A stretch of DNA of 64,000 nt. Source: CAWBRT01 sp050015355 (lineage in GTDB: Bacteria; Acidobacteriota; Terriglobia; Terriglobales; Acidobacteriaceae). Shown here in pieces: positions 8,857 through 18,158 of the stretch. The stretch lies in the NCBI GenBank assembly GCA_050015355.1, contig JBEKBO010000001.1, positions 1 to 64,000 of the forward strand, read 5' to 3'. The notes beneath the pieces were generated by a model. The model was given only the letters and a program-made list of their open reading frames with translations. It had not been told where the DNA came from and did no database searches. Every line of letters starts with the position of its first letter. Within the stretch, counting starts at the first letter, position 1. A program made the position numbers and the translations under genes.

Positions 8857-10359
8857 ATGATGGCGAAATACATTGGAGCAATCGATCAGAGCACAACCAG
8901 CACTCGCTTCATTCTGTTTGACCGTTCCGGACGGATCGTGGCGACCGTCCAGAAAGAACACGAACAGATATATCCCAGGCCGGGTTGGGTCGAACACAAT
9001 CCGGAAGAGATCTGTAACCATACTCTGGAAGTGATCGGCGAAACCATACAGGGAAGCGGGATCGCGGGGAGCGATCTGGCCGCGGTCGGTATCACCAATC
9101 AGCGCGAAACTACCGTCGTCTGGAATCGCAAGACCGGCAAGCCGGTTTGCAACGCTATCGTGTGGCAGGACACACGTACCGCCGATTATGTTTCCGAGTT
9201 CTCTGAAAATGGCGGTCAGGACCGCTTTCGTGCCCAGACCGGACTGCCTCTCGCCACTTATTTCAGCGGCCTCAAGATTCGGTGGATCCTCGCGCAGGTG
9301 CCCGGTGTCCGCGAACCGTCCGAGGCCGGCGACGTGCTGTTTGGCAACATCGACACGTTCCTCATCTGGAAGCTCACCGGTGGCCCCAATGGTGGCGTTC
9401 ATGTCACTGACGTTACCAATGCCAGCCGCACGCAACTGATGAACCTTGCAACGTCCGATTGGGACAAGGACATTCTGAATGCTTTCGGGATTCCCCGGTC
9501 GATGCTGCCTCGCATCTGTTCGAGTAGTGAGGTATACGGCCACGTCCAAGGCGGTACGATAAGCGGTGTGCCCATCGCCGGCGACTTGGGCGACCAGCAG
9601 GCAGCGCTTGTCGGACAGACCTGTCTCAAACCCGGCCAGGCGAAGAATACCTACGGAACCGGTTGCTTCCTGCTGCTGAATACTGGCCTGCACCCTGTGC
9701 AGTCCAGTCATGGATTGCTCACCACCGTGGCTTACAAACTGGGGGATCAGCCGGCGCACTACGCCCTCGAAGGCAGCGTTGCCATCACCGGTGCGCTGGT
9801 GCAGTGGCTGCGAGACAACCTGGGCCTGATCCGCACCAGCTCCGAGATCGAGACCCTGGCGCGGACGGTGGAAGACAACGGCGGCGTATACTTCGTTCCC
9901 GCTTTCTCCGGCCTGTTTGCCCCTTACTGGAAGGCTAGTGCGCGCGGTGTAATCGCCGGACTCACTCGTTATGCCACCAAAGGCCACCTCGCACGCGCGG
10001 TCCTGGAGGCAACGGCATTTCAGACTCGCGAAATATTGGAGGCCATGGAGAAGGATTCCGGGATCAAGCTGGACGTGCTGCGCACCGACGGCGGCATGGT
10101 GGAAGACGAGCTGCTGATGCAGTTCCAGGCTGACATCCTGGACAAGGCCGTCGTCAGACCCACGATCAAAGAGACCACCGCCCTGGGAGCCGCTTACGCC
10201 GCGGGATTGGCTGTTGGCTTCTTCAGGGATGCCGATGAGCTCTGTGCTAACTGGTCTGTCGATAAGACCTGGACGCCAAATATGGACCCGTCAAGGCGCG
10301 AATCGATGTACCGGATGTGGAAGAAGGCCGTGAGCCGCACCTTCGACTGGGTGGATTGA
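8857..10359 (+). CDS. glpK: Glycerol kinase
   Basis: FGGY-family kinase that makes sn-glycerol 3-phosphate from glycerol and ATP. 500 residues, the typical length. It starts with the GAIDQSTTSTRF phosphate-binding loop and has GITNQRETTV and WQDTRTAD glycerol-site motifs near residues 80-110, AGDLGDQQAALVGQ near 245, and the C-terminal TDGGMVED and ETTALGAAYAAG. AGGAG precedes the start. No glycerol facilitator or glycerol-3-phosphate dehydrogenase is adjacent. Confidence 0.96.
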   Translation: MMAKYIGAIDQSTTSTRFILFDRSGRIVATVQKEHEQIYPRPGWVEHNPEEICNHTLEVIGETIQGSGIAGSDLAAVGITNQRETTVVWNRKTGKPVCNAIVWQDTRTADYVSEFSENGGQDRFRAQTGLPLATYFSGLKIRWILAQVPGVREPSEAGDVLFGNIDTFLIWKLTGGPNGGVHVTDVTNASRTQLMNLATSDWDKDILNAFGIPRSMLPRICSSSEVYGHVQGGTISGVPIAGDLGDQQAALVGQTCLKPGQAKNTYGTGCFLLLNTGLHPVQSSHGLLTTVAYKLGDQPAHYALEGSVAITGALVQWLRDNLGLIRTSSEIETLARTVEDNGGVYFVPAFSGLFAPYWKASARGVIAGLTRYATKGHLARAVLEATAFQTREILEAMEKDSGIKLDVLRTDGGMVEDELLMQFQADILDKAVVRPTIKETTALGAAYAAGLAVGFFRDADELCANWSVDKTWTPNMDPSRRESMYRMWKKAVSRTFDWVD

Positions 10360-10467
10360 GCTGTCGCATTGGTCGCTGCGGGGCGAGCCAGCGCTTGATT
10401 CCTGGCTGGAAGAAAGCTTTCAACACTTTTGGAGGGCAATCGCCACTCCCGGTTAAGAGTAGAAGCA

Positions 10468-11811
10468 ATGAAATACAATTTTCGTACGATCGTTGTCTTG
10501 TCGCTGGCAAGTCTGATCTGCGGTACTGCGACCAGCGCAGCCCAGGACCCAACGCCATACCGCCTCACGTTACGCGATGCCATTCAGAAGGCGCTGCAGG
10601 CCAACCTCAACGTGCTCGTCGCCGGCACCCGGGTCGAGGAAGCCGAGGGCACCCGCATACGCCGCTTATCGGCCGCTCTGCTTCCGCGTGCGCGCGTGCA
10701 AAGCTACGCCAACGCGCAGAACCGCGATTTGCGCGCTTTCGGCATTTCGCTTCCCGGCGTCCCTGAAGTTGTTGGACCGTTTTCCAATTACGATGTTCAT
10801 TTTTATGCGGAGCAGAACATCATCGATCTTCAGAGTTATCGCGGGTGGAAAGCCAGCGAGCGCGCCCTTGATGCCAACAAAATGGATTACCAGGATGCGC
10901 GCGACCTGATCATTCGTTCAGTTGCCGGCCTCTATCTCAATGCCCAGTCTGCCGCGGCGCGTGCCGATGCCGCCCAATCCCGGGTAACCGATTCTGATGC
11001 TTTGTATAAGCTGGCAAAAGACAGGCACGACGCCGGGACCGCGACAGGCGTGGACGTGCTGCGCTCGCAGGTACAGCTCGCGAATGACAAGCAGGCTCTG
11101 CTGGTGGCGCGGAACCAGTACAAGCAGTCGCTGCTCGCCCTCGCGCGCAACCTGGGAATGACTCTAAGCACGCGTTTGGAACTCGCCGAGCCGCTCCGGT
11201 ACAAGCCCTTGGCCCAGCCTCAGGCCGAAGCCCTTGTGCCCTCCGCCCTCCTCGCGCGTCCTGACTATCTGTCGCTTGCCAGCCAGCGCCAGGGATTAGT
11301 CGAGCAGCAACGTGCCAGCCGCGCCCGCTATTACCCGAAACTCAGCATCAACGGGAACTACGGCGGAATTGGCCGCAGCATTGGAGGCATGCAGGGCACG
11401 GGCATCATTCAAGGCGAGATCGACCTCACGGTCTTCGATCGTGATCGCAGCGGCGAGGGACAGGAACTTGCCAGCCGCATTAAACGCATCGACGACCAAA
11501 TCGCCGATTTGCGCCGCGGCATTGAAGAGGAGATCCGCGAGGCGCTGCTGAATCTTGAGTCCGCAGCCGAGCAGGTCGCTGTTGCCGAAGAAGGGCAGGC
11601 TCTGGCGCGGCGCGAACTCGAACTCGCGCAGGATCGTTTTCAGTCGGGTACGACCAATAACGTTGAAGTGGTCACTGCTCAAGACGAGCTTGCCCGCGCA
11701 CAAGAGAACTACATTCTTGCCGTCTCCAGCCACGCTGACGCGAAGTTCGCGCTCGCGCGCGCCGTGGGCGATACGCAGAAGAACATTGGACAGTATTCGG
11801 GGAATCCGTGA
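10468..11811 (+). CDS. TolC family outer membrane efflux protein
   Basis: 447 residues with a signal peptide (hydrophobic core VVLSLASLICG, cleavage near TSAAQD) and two long alanine/glutamine-rich alpha-helical repeats, the outer-membrane channel-tunnel fold. DVLRSQVQLANDKQ and NVEVVTAQDELARAQENY are the paired helix motifs typical of the family. ATG 10468 was chosen because the signal peptide begins there; the upstream extension is arginine-rich and unlike the family. It heads a six-gene export operon with HlyD, two ATPases and two ABC-2 permeases. Confidence 0.92.
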   Translation: MKYNFRTIVVLSLASLICGTATSAAQDPTPYRLTLRDAIQKALQANLNVLVAGTRVEEAEGTRIRRLSAALLPRARVQSYANAQNRDLRAFGISLPGVPEVVGPFSNYDVHFYAEQNIIDLQSYRGWKASERALDANKMDYQDARDLIIRSVAGLYLNAQSAAARADAAQSRVTDSDALYKLAKDRHDAGTATGVDVLRSQVQLANDKQALLVARNQYKQSLLALARNLGMTLSTRLELAEPLRYKPLAQPQAEALVPSALLARPDYLSLASQRQGLVEQQRASRARYYPKLSINGNYGGIGRSIGGMQGTGIIQGEIDLTVFDRDRSGEGQELASRIKRIDDQIADLRRGIEEEIREALLNLESAAEQVAVAEEGQALARRELELAQDRFQSGTTNNVEVVTAQDELARAQENYILAVSSHADAKFALARAVGDTQKNIGQYSGNP

Positions 11812-11863
11812 GCGATTATCGACGGGGCCGGGCTCTATAGTCCCGCACGCGAGGTCTGAAGCA

Positions 11864-12886
11864 ATGAAACGACGTATACCTGTTTTGGTCCTGCTAGCCG
11901 CGGTGATCGCCGCAGGCGTGTATCTTTACCCGCGTCTCACCAAGAAAGCGAAGCCCGAGAATCAGCTCACGCTCTCCGGCAATATCGAAGCGCACGAGAG
12001 CCTGGTGAGCTTCAAGGTTCAGGGGCGCATCATCGATCTGCCGGTCGAGGAAGGCCAGTCGGTCGAGCGAGGCACCCTGCTGGCGCGCCTGGAGGACGCC
12101 GATTACCGGCAGAAGGTCCGCATTGACGAGGCCAATGTTCATGTGCGCGAATCCAATCTCGCGCTTACGCTCGCCGGAACTCGCGAGCAGGAACTGAAGG
12201 CATCGCAGCAAACTATGTTCGACGCACAGGCCGACCTCCAGCAGAAGAAGCTCGACTATGACCGCGCCCAGCGCCTCTTCAGCAAAGACGCCGTCTCTGC
12301 CCAAGACCGCGACCTCGCGGATACCGCCCTGAAGCGTGCCGAGGCGACGTTCCAGGCAGCGCAACAACGTTACGGCCAAGCCGTCGAAGGCAGTCGGAAA
12401 GAAGACATCGCGATCGCTCGCGCCAATCTCAGGGAAGCCAACGCGAATTTGGGGCTGTCGCGGGTCAACTTAAATTACACAATCCTCCGCGCCCTCTCTG
12501 CCGGCGTGATCACAGTGCGCCAGGCAGAACTCGGAGAGGTGGTCGTCCCCGGCACTCCTGTGGTCACGCTCGCCGACCTCGATCACATCTGGCTACGCGC
12601 GTATCTCGCTGAGACCGATCTGGGCCGCATCCACTGGGGCCAGGACGCAACCGTCACCACCGACACTTATCCCGGCAAGCAGTACCATGGACGCGTTTCC
12701 TTCATCGCATCGACCGCCGAGTTCACACCCAAGAGCGTTCAAACCTACAAGGAGCGCGTCACCCTCGTCTATCGGATCAAGATCGATATCGACAATCCCA
12801 ATCACGAACTGAAACCTGGCATGCCCGCCGACGCCCACCTCAATCTGGCTGCGGCCAGCCCACAGGGAACTACGCAGGAGAAGTAA
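11864..12886 (+). CDS. HlyD/YbhG-type periplasmic adaptor (membrane fusion) protein
   Basis: 340 residues: an N-terminal membrane anchor (PVLVLLAAVIAAGVYLYP), a first half-lipoyl segment (GNIEAHESLVSFKVQGRI, about 45-65), a long alpha-hairpin coiled coil (about 90-215), the second lipoyl half (LRALSAGVITVRQAELGEVV), and a beta-barrel domain. It bridges inner-membrane ABC permeases and the TolC channel. The stop overlaps the next ATG by one base (TAATG), so it is coupled to the ATPase gene. Order and make-up resemble E. coli ybhGFSR. Confidence 0.92.
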   Translation: MKRRIPVLVLLAAVIAAGVYLYPRLTKKAKPENQLTLSGNIEAHESLVSFKVQGRIIDLPVEEGQSVERGTLLARLEDADYRQKVRIDEANVHVRESNLALTLAGTREQELKASQQTMFDAQADLQQKKLDYDRAQRLFSKDAVSAQDRDLADTALKRAEATFQAAQQRYGQAVEGSRKEDIAIARANLREANANLGLSRVNLNYTILRALSAGVITVRQAELGEVVVPGTPVVTLADLDHIWLRAYLAETDLGRIHWGQDATVTTDTYPGKQYHGRVSFIASTAEFTPKSVQTYKERVTLVYRIKIDIDNPNHELKPGMPADAHLNLAAASPQGTTQEK

Positions 12887-13833
12887 TGACTGACCAGCCC
12901 CAATCCGCGATCGTCGCCGAGAAACTTACCAAGAGTTTTCCGGGCGTGCGCGCCGTCGATGCCCTGAGTTTTGACGTGCGCGCCGGAGAGATCTTTGGCT
13001 TGGTCGGCCCCGACGGCGCAGGGAAGACGACCACCCTGCGCATGCTCGCGGGCATCCTGCCGCCCGATGAAGGCACGGCCACGGTCGCGGGCTTTGATGT
13101 CGTTCGCGATCCCGAGGGCGCCAAACACGATCTCAGCTACATGCCGCAGCGCTTCGGTCTTTATGAAGATCTCACCGTCGATGAAAACATTCGTTTCTAC
13201 GCCGACTTGTTCGGAGTGCGAAAGGCTGAGCGCGAAGAACGTTCCGCACAACTGTTACAGGCAGCCGGCATGAGAGAGTTCCGCAAGCGTCTCGCCGGTA
13301 AACTTTCCGGCGGCATGAAGCAAAAACTCGGTCTGGTCTGCGCGCTCATTCATCACCCCAAGGTAATCCTGCTGGATGAGCCAACCACGGGCGTCGATCC
13401 CGTCTCGCGACGCGACTTCTGGCGCATCCTTTATGAACTGATCTCGGAGGGCGTGGCGATCCTCACCTCCACCGCTTACCTGGATGAAGCCGAGCGCTGT
13501 CATCGCGTCGCCCTGCTCCATCAGGGCAAGCTGCTCTTCTGCGACACGCCTGCGAATCTGAAAGCCAAGCTGGGCAAAGGCGTCTTGTCCGTGAGCTCGC
13601 CGGAGCCGCGCCGATTGCGCAGCCAACTCGAGCACGCGGACAGGATCTCCAGCCTCGTGCTGACCGGCGACGGAGTGCACGTAGTGGTTGACGATGCAGC
13701 CCGCCGCATTCCCGAGTTCGAGGCCCGCCTGAAGAGCGCGCACGTGCCATTCGACGTGATTCAACAAGTCGCGCCCACGATTGAGGACCTTTTTGTCGAT
13801 GCGGTCAGCAGCGGAGCGTCCCCCCATGCCTGA
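12886..13833 (+). CDS. ABC transporter ATP-binding protein (first of two)
   Basis: 315 residues. Walker A is GPDGAGKTT (about 43-51, with Asp where Asn is usual), the signature LSGGMKQKLGL, Walker B VILLDEPTTGVDP, and a switch region ILTSTAYLDEAERC in which TSTAYL replaces the usual TTHYM; the histidine of the H-loop is therefore absent at the usual position. The C-terminal 100 residues are the extension seen in ABC-2 exporter ATPases. It overlaps the second ATPase gene by eight bases. In E. coli YbhF the two ATPase domains are fused; here they are separate genes. Confidence 0.93.
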   Translation: MTDQPQSAIVAEKLTKSFPGVRAVDALSFDVRAGEIFGLVGPDGAGKTTTLRMLAGILPPDEGTATVAGFDVVRDPEGAKHDLSYMPQRFGLYEDLTVDENIRFYADLFGVRKAEREERSAQLLQAAGMREFRKRLAGKLSGGMKQKLGLVCALIHHPKVILLDEPTTGVDPVSRRDFWRILYELISEGVAILTSTAYLDEAERCHRVALLHQGKLLFCDTPANLKAKLGKGVLSVSSPEPRRLRSQLEHADRISSLVLTGDGVHVVVDDAARRIPEFEARLKSAHVPFDVIQQVAPTIEDLFVDAVSSGASPHA

Positions 13834-14782
13834 GCACAATAATTCAGTCGTGGTCGAGAAGCTGGTCAAGCGGTTTGGCGATTTTGTGGCCGTCGATCAG
13901 CTCAATCTCGAGATCCGTAAAGGCGAGGTATTTGGTTTTCTCGGACCGAACGGAGCGGGCAAGTCCACCACCATCCGCATGCTCTGCGGTCTGCTGACGC
14001 CTACATCGGGCCGCGCGCTGGTGGCAGGACATGACGTGGGCCGCGAGCCCGAAGCCGTGCGCCAGAACATCGGCTACATGTCACAGAAGTTCTCTCTCTA
14101 CAACGATCTTAAGGTGATCGAAAACATACGCCTGTTCGCCGGGCTCTATAGCGTGCCCTCCAACATGCTCAGTGAACGGATCGAGTGGGCGCTGAGGATG
14201 GCGAACCTCAAAGGCCAGGAGAATCTCATCACCGGCACGCTTCCGGGCGGGTGGAAGCAGCGCCTCGCCCTGGGCTGCGCGGTGTTGCACAAGCCGCCTG
14301 TCATCTTCCTGGATGAGCCCACTTCCGGTGTCGATCCCATCTCGCGCCGCCAGTTCTGGGATCTCATCCACCAGATGGCTGAAGAGGGCGTGACCATCTT
14401 CGTGACCACGCATTACATGGAGGAAGCTGAATACTGCAACCGTCTTGCGTTGATCTTTCGCGGAAAGATGGTCGCCCTCGGCGCGCCCTCAGAGTTGAAG
14501 CGAAACTCGATGAAAGGCGAACTGCTCCTGGCGGAGTGCGAACCGCTTGGCAAGGCAGTCGAAGTGCTGCAATCGGCCCCGGATGTGATCGATGCCGCGG
14601 TTTTTGGAAACGCTCTGCACCTGGTTGTGCGGGATGCTGCTGCCGCGGTTCCGCAGGTTGAGAAGTACCTGTCGGATCAAGGTATCAGTGTTGGCCGCAT
14701 CGAGAAGATACGCCCCAGTTTGGAAGACGTATTCGTCTCTCTCACAACGGCGCGCGATGCGGGAGAGGAGCGGAAAGCATGA
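13826..14782 (+). CDS. ABC transporter ATP-binding protein (second of two)
   Basis: 318 residues. Walker A GPNGAGKST, Walker B VIFLDEPTSGVDP and the H-loop FVTTHYMEEAEYC are canonical, but the signature is LPGGWKQRLAL instead of LSGG, replacing the catalytic signature serine with proline. With the H-loop change in the partner gene this suggests an asymmetric heterodimer with one degenerate ATP site. Start ATG 13826 overlaps the previous gene by eight bases, and its stop overlaps the permease start as ATGA. Confidence 0.93.
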   Translation: MPEHNNSVVVEKLVKRFGDFVAVDQLNLEIRKGEVFGFLGPNGAGKSTTIRMLCGLLTPTSGRALVAGHDVGREPEAVRQNIGYMSQKFSLYNDLKVIENIRLFAGLYSVPSNMLSERIEWALRMANLKGQENLITGTLPGGWKQRLALGCAVLHKPPVIFLDEPTSGVDPISRRQFWDLIHQMAEEGVTIFVTTHYMEEAEYCNRLALIFRGKMVALGAPSELKRNSMKGELLLAECEPLGKAVEVLQSAPDVIDAAVFGNALHLVVRDAAAAVPQVEKYLSDQGISVGRIEKIRPSLEDVFVSLTTARDAGEERKA

Positions 14783-15912
14783 GCTACACCCGCTTGCTGG
14801 CCGTGGCCAAAAAGGAAGTTATCCAGATCCTCCGCGATTCACGCAGCCTCATCATTATCGTAATCATGCCGCCGATTCTGGTGCTGCTGTTCGGTTACGG
14901 CGTCAATCTCGATCTCAAGGGCTTGCCCGTTTATGTGTACGACCGCGACGGCAGCCAGCAGAGTCAGGATCTGCTGAAGCGCTTCCAGGCCAGCGACTAT
15001 TTCCATATCGTGCGCGTTGTGAACGGCTATCCTGCGCTCACCCGTGCGCTCGACGACGGCCATGCCAAGATGGGGCTTGTGGTCCCGTGGGATTTCTCCG
15101 AGCGCTTACGCGCCGGCGGCCCTGTGCAGGTTCAAGCGCTCGTCGATGGCACCGATGACAACACTGCCAATGTCCTCATCGGCTATACCCAGGCAGTTGT
15201 TCAGGGCTATTCGTCGGACATCCAGCTCAACTGGCTTCGCGAGCATGGCCAAGCCGTCCAGCCGGCTCCCGTGAGTGTCGAAACTCGCACCTGGTACAAC
15301 GAAGATCTCGAGAGCAGCGCCTTCATCGTTCCCGGCGTGCTTGCCCTGGTCATGTCCGTGATCGGAGCGTTCCTCGCCTCGCTCACCATCGCGCGCGAGT
15401 GGGAGCGCGGCACGATGGAACAGCTGATTTCAACTCCCGTGAGCGCGCTGGAGATCATGCTCGGCAAGCTGACGCCTTATTTCGTCCTCGGCATGGCCGA
15501 CGTCGTCGTCTGCGCCCTGATCGCGATCTACTGGTTCCAGGTCCCTTTGCGGGGTTCTTTTCTAACTCTGCTTGTCAGCTCTGCCATGTTTTTGGTGGCG
15601 GTGCTTTCGCTCGGATTTTTTATCTCCGTGGTCGCAAAAAGCCAGCTCGCCGCGAGTCAGATCGCGCTGCTCGTCGCCTTCCTTCCGGCTTTCCTGCTGT
15701 CCGGATTTCTGTATGCGATCGAGCAGATGCCGATCCCCCTGCAGTGGATCACACGCATCCTGCCGGCGCGTTACTACGTCTCGGTGTTGAAGAAGATATT
15801 CCTCAAGGGAATGCCGGCGGCTTTGCTCTACGCCGACCTGATTCCCCTGGCGGTATTCACCGTCGTGCTGGCGCTGCTCGCCACTCGCGCCTTCCACAAG
15901 AGACTGGCGTAA
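14779..15912 (+). CDS. ABC-2 type transporter permease (YbhS/YhhJ-like), first
   Basis: 377 residues with one N-terminal membrane helix (LIIIVIMPPILVLLFGYGV), a large periplasmic domain (about 45-170), then five membrane helices, the ABC-2 exporter architecture. IAREWERGTMEQLISTPV is the conserved coupling region, and GFLYAIEQMPIPLQWITRILPARYYV is the family C-terminal block. It forms an inner-membrane heterodimer with the next permease. Substrate unknown; YbhFSR-like pumps handle drugs or cations, so detoxification is possible. Confidence 0.93.
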   Translation: MSYTRLLAVAKKEVIQILRDSRSLIIIVIMPPILVLLFGYGVNLDLKGLPVYVYDRDGSQQSQDLLKRFQASDYFHIVRVVNGYPALTRALDDGHAKMGLVVPWDFSERLRAGGPVQVQALVDGTDDNTANVLIGYTQAVVQGYSSDIQLNWLREHGQAVQPAPVSVETRTWYNEDLESSAFIVPGVLALVMSVIGAFLASLTIAREWERGTMEQLISTPVSALEIMLGKLTPYFVLGMADVVVCALIAIYWFQVPLRGSFLTLLVSSAMFLVAVLSLGFFISVVAKSQLAASQIALLVAFLPAFLLSGFLYAIEQMPIPLQWITRILPARYYVSVLKKIFLKGMPAALLYADLIPLAVFTVVLALLATRAFHKRLA

Positions 15913-15922
15913 AGGAGATGCT

Positions 15923-17056
15923 ATGCTGGCGCGCCTGAAGCAGATGTTGATCAAAGAATTTATCCAGGTCTTCCGCGACAAGCGCACGCGCTTCCTGCTT
16001 TTCGGCCCGCCGATCATTCAGATGGTGATCTTCGGATACGCGGCCACCTTTGAGATTCATCATGTTCCAACTGTCGTACTCGATCTCGACCACAGCCAGG
16101 AGAGCCGCGAATTGTTCTCGCGCTTTTCTTCCAGCCCTTATTTCGACGTGCAACGCCAACTGACGGACTCCCGCCAGATGGGCGAGCTCATCGATCAGGG
16201 CAAGGCTACCGTTGGTCTGGAGATCCATGCCGGCTTTGCCCAGAATCTGCGCAAGGGCCAGATTGCACCGCTACAAGTGATCGTCGATGCGACCAATTCG
16301 AACACCGCTCTCATCGCCTCCGGCTATATCACGCAGATCGCACTTGGCTTCGCCCAGGACTACCAGAAAGACCGCATTTACCGCATCGCACCGCAAATGG
16401 TGGAAAGAATCCCATCTGTGCAGCTCGAGTCGCGGCCGTGGTACAACCCCGACCTCAGGAGCCGCTGGTTTTTCGTGCCTGGAATTATCGGCAGTCTTAC
16501 CCTCGTGCTGGTGGTGACTCTGACGGCCTTTGCCGTGGTCCGCGAACGCGAGATCGGCACTCTCGAGCAGATCATGGTGACGCCCATCCGCCCCGCCGAG
16601 TTTATCCTCGGCAAGACGCTGCCCTTCTTTCTGATTGGTCTGTTTGATGCTTCACTGATCGCGACGGTAGGGACGCTGTGGTTCCAGGTTCCGTTTCGCG
16701 GTCACATCCTGGTGCTGGCGACGGGCGTGATCCTTTTTCTGCTGTGTATGCTGGGCGTCGGCCTGCTCATTTCAACCGTATCTTCCACACAACAACAAGC
16801 GATGGTGACCGCCTTCTTCTTTATCATGCCTGCCATAACTTTCTCTGGGTTCGGATTTCCCATCAGCACCATGCCGCCGTGGCTGCAGTATTTCACCTAT
16901 CTCAGCCCGCTGCGCTATTTTCTGGACGTGCTCCGCGGCACGTATCTGAAAGGGGTGGGCATGGAGATTCTCTGGCCTCAGATGGCTGCCATGGCCGGCC
17001 TGGGACTAAGCCTGCTCACGATTGCTGTTCTCCGCTTCCACAAGGCGCTCGACTGA
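15923..17056 (+). CDS. ABC-2 type transporter permease (YbhR/YhhJ-like), second
   Basis: 377 residues, same layout as its neighbour: N-terminal helix, periplasmic domain, then five helices. It carries VREREIGTLEQIMVTPIRPAEFILGK and ISTMPPWLQYFTYLSPLRYFLDVLRG, which define this subfamily. AAAGGAG precedes the ATG. Last gene of the export operon. The next gene is convergent, 100 bases away, with no clear terminator. Confidence 0.93.
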   Translation: MLARLKQMLIKEFIQVFRDKRTRFLLFGPPIIQMVIFGYAATFEIHHVPTVVLDLDHSQESRELFSRFSSSPYFDVQRQLTDSRQMGELIDQGKATVGLEIHAGFAQNLRKGQIAPLQVIVDATNSNTALIASGYITQIALGFAQDYQKDRIYRIAPQMVERIPSVQLESRPWYNPDLRSRWFFVPGIIGSLTLVLVVTLTAFAVVREREIGTLEQIMVTPIRPAEFILGKTLPFFLIGLFDASLIATVGTLWFQVPFRGHILVLATGVILFLLCMLGVGLLISTVSSTQQQAMVTAFFFIMPAITFSGFGFPISTMPPWLQYFTYLSPLRYFLDVLRGTYLKGVGMEILWPQMAAMAGLGLSLLTIAVLRFHKALD

Positions 17057-17156
17057 GCCTCCGGTACCTGCGTACTTCCGCTCGGAGAGGCCATCGCTTC
17101 CGCTTGGTCGTGGGCCTCGCGCTGCGGTCCTTGATCTCGAAGCGCAATTTGTTCGC

Positions 17157-17936
17157 TCACCGGCGCGCACGGGGTGAGAGCGCCAATTGCTGAACAAGAT
17201 AACGAAAATCGGGAGGGAGCTCGCAGTCAATCGAGACGCTCTCTCCTGAGCGCGGATGAACGAACTGAAGATGCTCTGCATGAAGAGCAACGCGATCGAT
17301 TAGCCGCTCCGACGATTCCGCCACGTGGTACTTTCGATCGCCGATGACCGGGTGGCCGATCGCCGAAAATTGCGCTCGGATCTGATTCTGCAATCCCGTG
17401 ACCAGCGACACTCGGACGAGCGAAGCACTCGGAAAAAGGCGTTCGACGGAATACTGGAGTTCAGCGCGCGCCGCTTCCGGGTCTCTCTCCGAGCGCAACC
17501 GTTGAAACATTCCTTGCCGTCGAAAATAGTGAACGAGCGTCCCTTCCTTGGCGCCGAGACGGCCGCGAAGCACCGCGAGATACTGCCTCACGGGAGTATG
17601 GCCGAGAAACTGTATAACGAGTGCATCTCGATCCAGCTTGGTTTTCGCAAAGAGCAGCACCCCGGACGTGAACCGATCGATGCGATGGACGACAAAAGCT
17701 CGCTGTCTCTTCAGCTTGAGTCTTGCGGAAAGCAGCGACAAAGCGGACGGAGTATCGGAGCCTTTAATCGGCACCGCCGGAAGTCCGGCCGGCTTATCGA
17801 GGACCACCACAGCATCGTCTTCGTAAAGCACGGCTAGCTCCCGTGAGAACCGAGGCTGGCGCCGATCTTTGTGGGCTGAAACCCGATCCGGCTTTCCTGA
17901 ACGGGGACCGCTCTTTCCAGATGGCTTCTTCTTCAT
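17157..17936 (-). CDS. RluA family RNA pseudouridine synthase
   Basis: Converts uridine to pseudouridine in rRNA or tRNA. The catalytic motif HRIDRFTSGVLLFAKT (catalytic Asp in HRID) is clear, with VVLDKPAGLPAVPI upstream and GHPVIGDRKYH near the C-terminus. There is no S4 domain; the N-terminus is a basic Lys/Arg-rich tail. The start is uncertain: ATG 17936 gives 260 residues, and in-frame starts exist up to 18035. No ribosome site decides it. Target site unknown. Confidence 0.85.
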   Translation of the reverse strand: MKKKPSGKSGPRSGKPDRVSAHKDRRQPRFSRELAVLYEDDAVVVLDKPAGLPAVPIKGSDTPSALSLLSARLKLKRQRAFVVHRIDRFTSGVLLFAKTKLDRDALVIQFLGHTPVRQYLAVLRGRLGAKEGTLVHYFRRQGMFQRLRSERDPEAARAELQYSVERLFPSASLVRVSLVTGLQNQIRAQFSAIGHPVIGDRKYHVAESSERLIDRVALHAEHLQFVHPRSGESVSIDCELPPDFRYLVQQLALSPRARR

Positions 17937-18158
17937 TAGCAGAGTGGCAGATCGTGCCTTCCCAGACTGTCGCATAGACCGGCTGCGAGCCGACCTTATA
18001 GAGATCAGCCAATTATCAAGCCATTCCGTAAGCATCGCAATCCCTGGTCCCGAATCTCGTGGAACGTGACAATTTCTCTGCGTTAAGCCTGTGTGCTAAT
18101 GTGAATTTAATGCAGGCGCACGGTTGATGGGCTGTGTAGTATTGCGGAGGCAAAGCCG

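Noticed and set aside
8818..9987. 389-codon minus-strand ORF
   Set aside because: Antisense to glycerol kinase, no recognisable domain.
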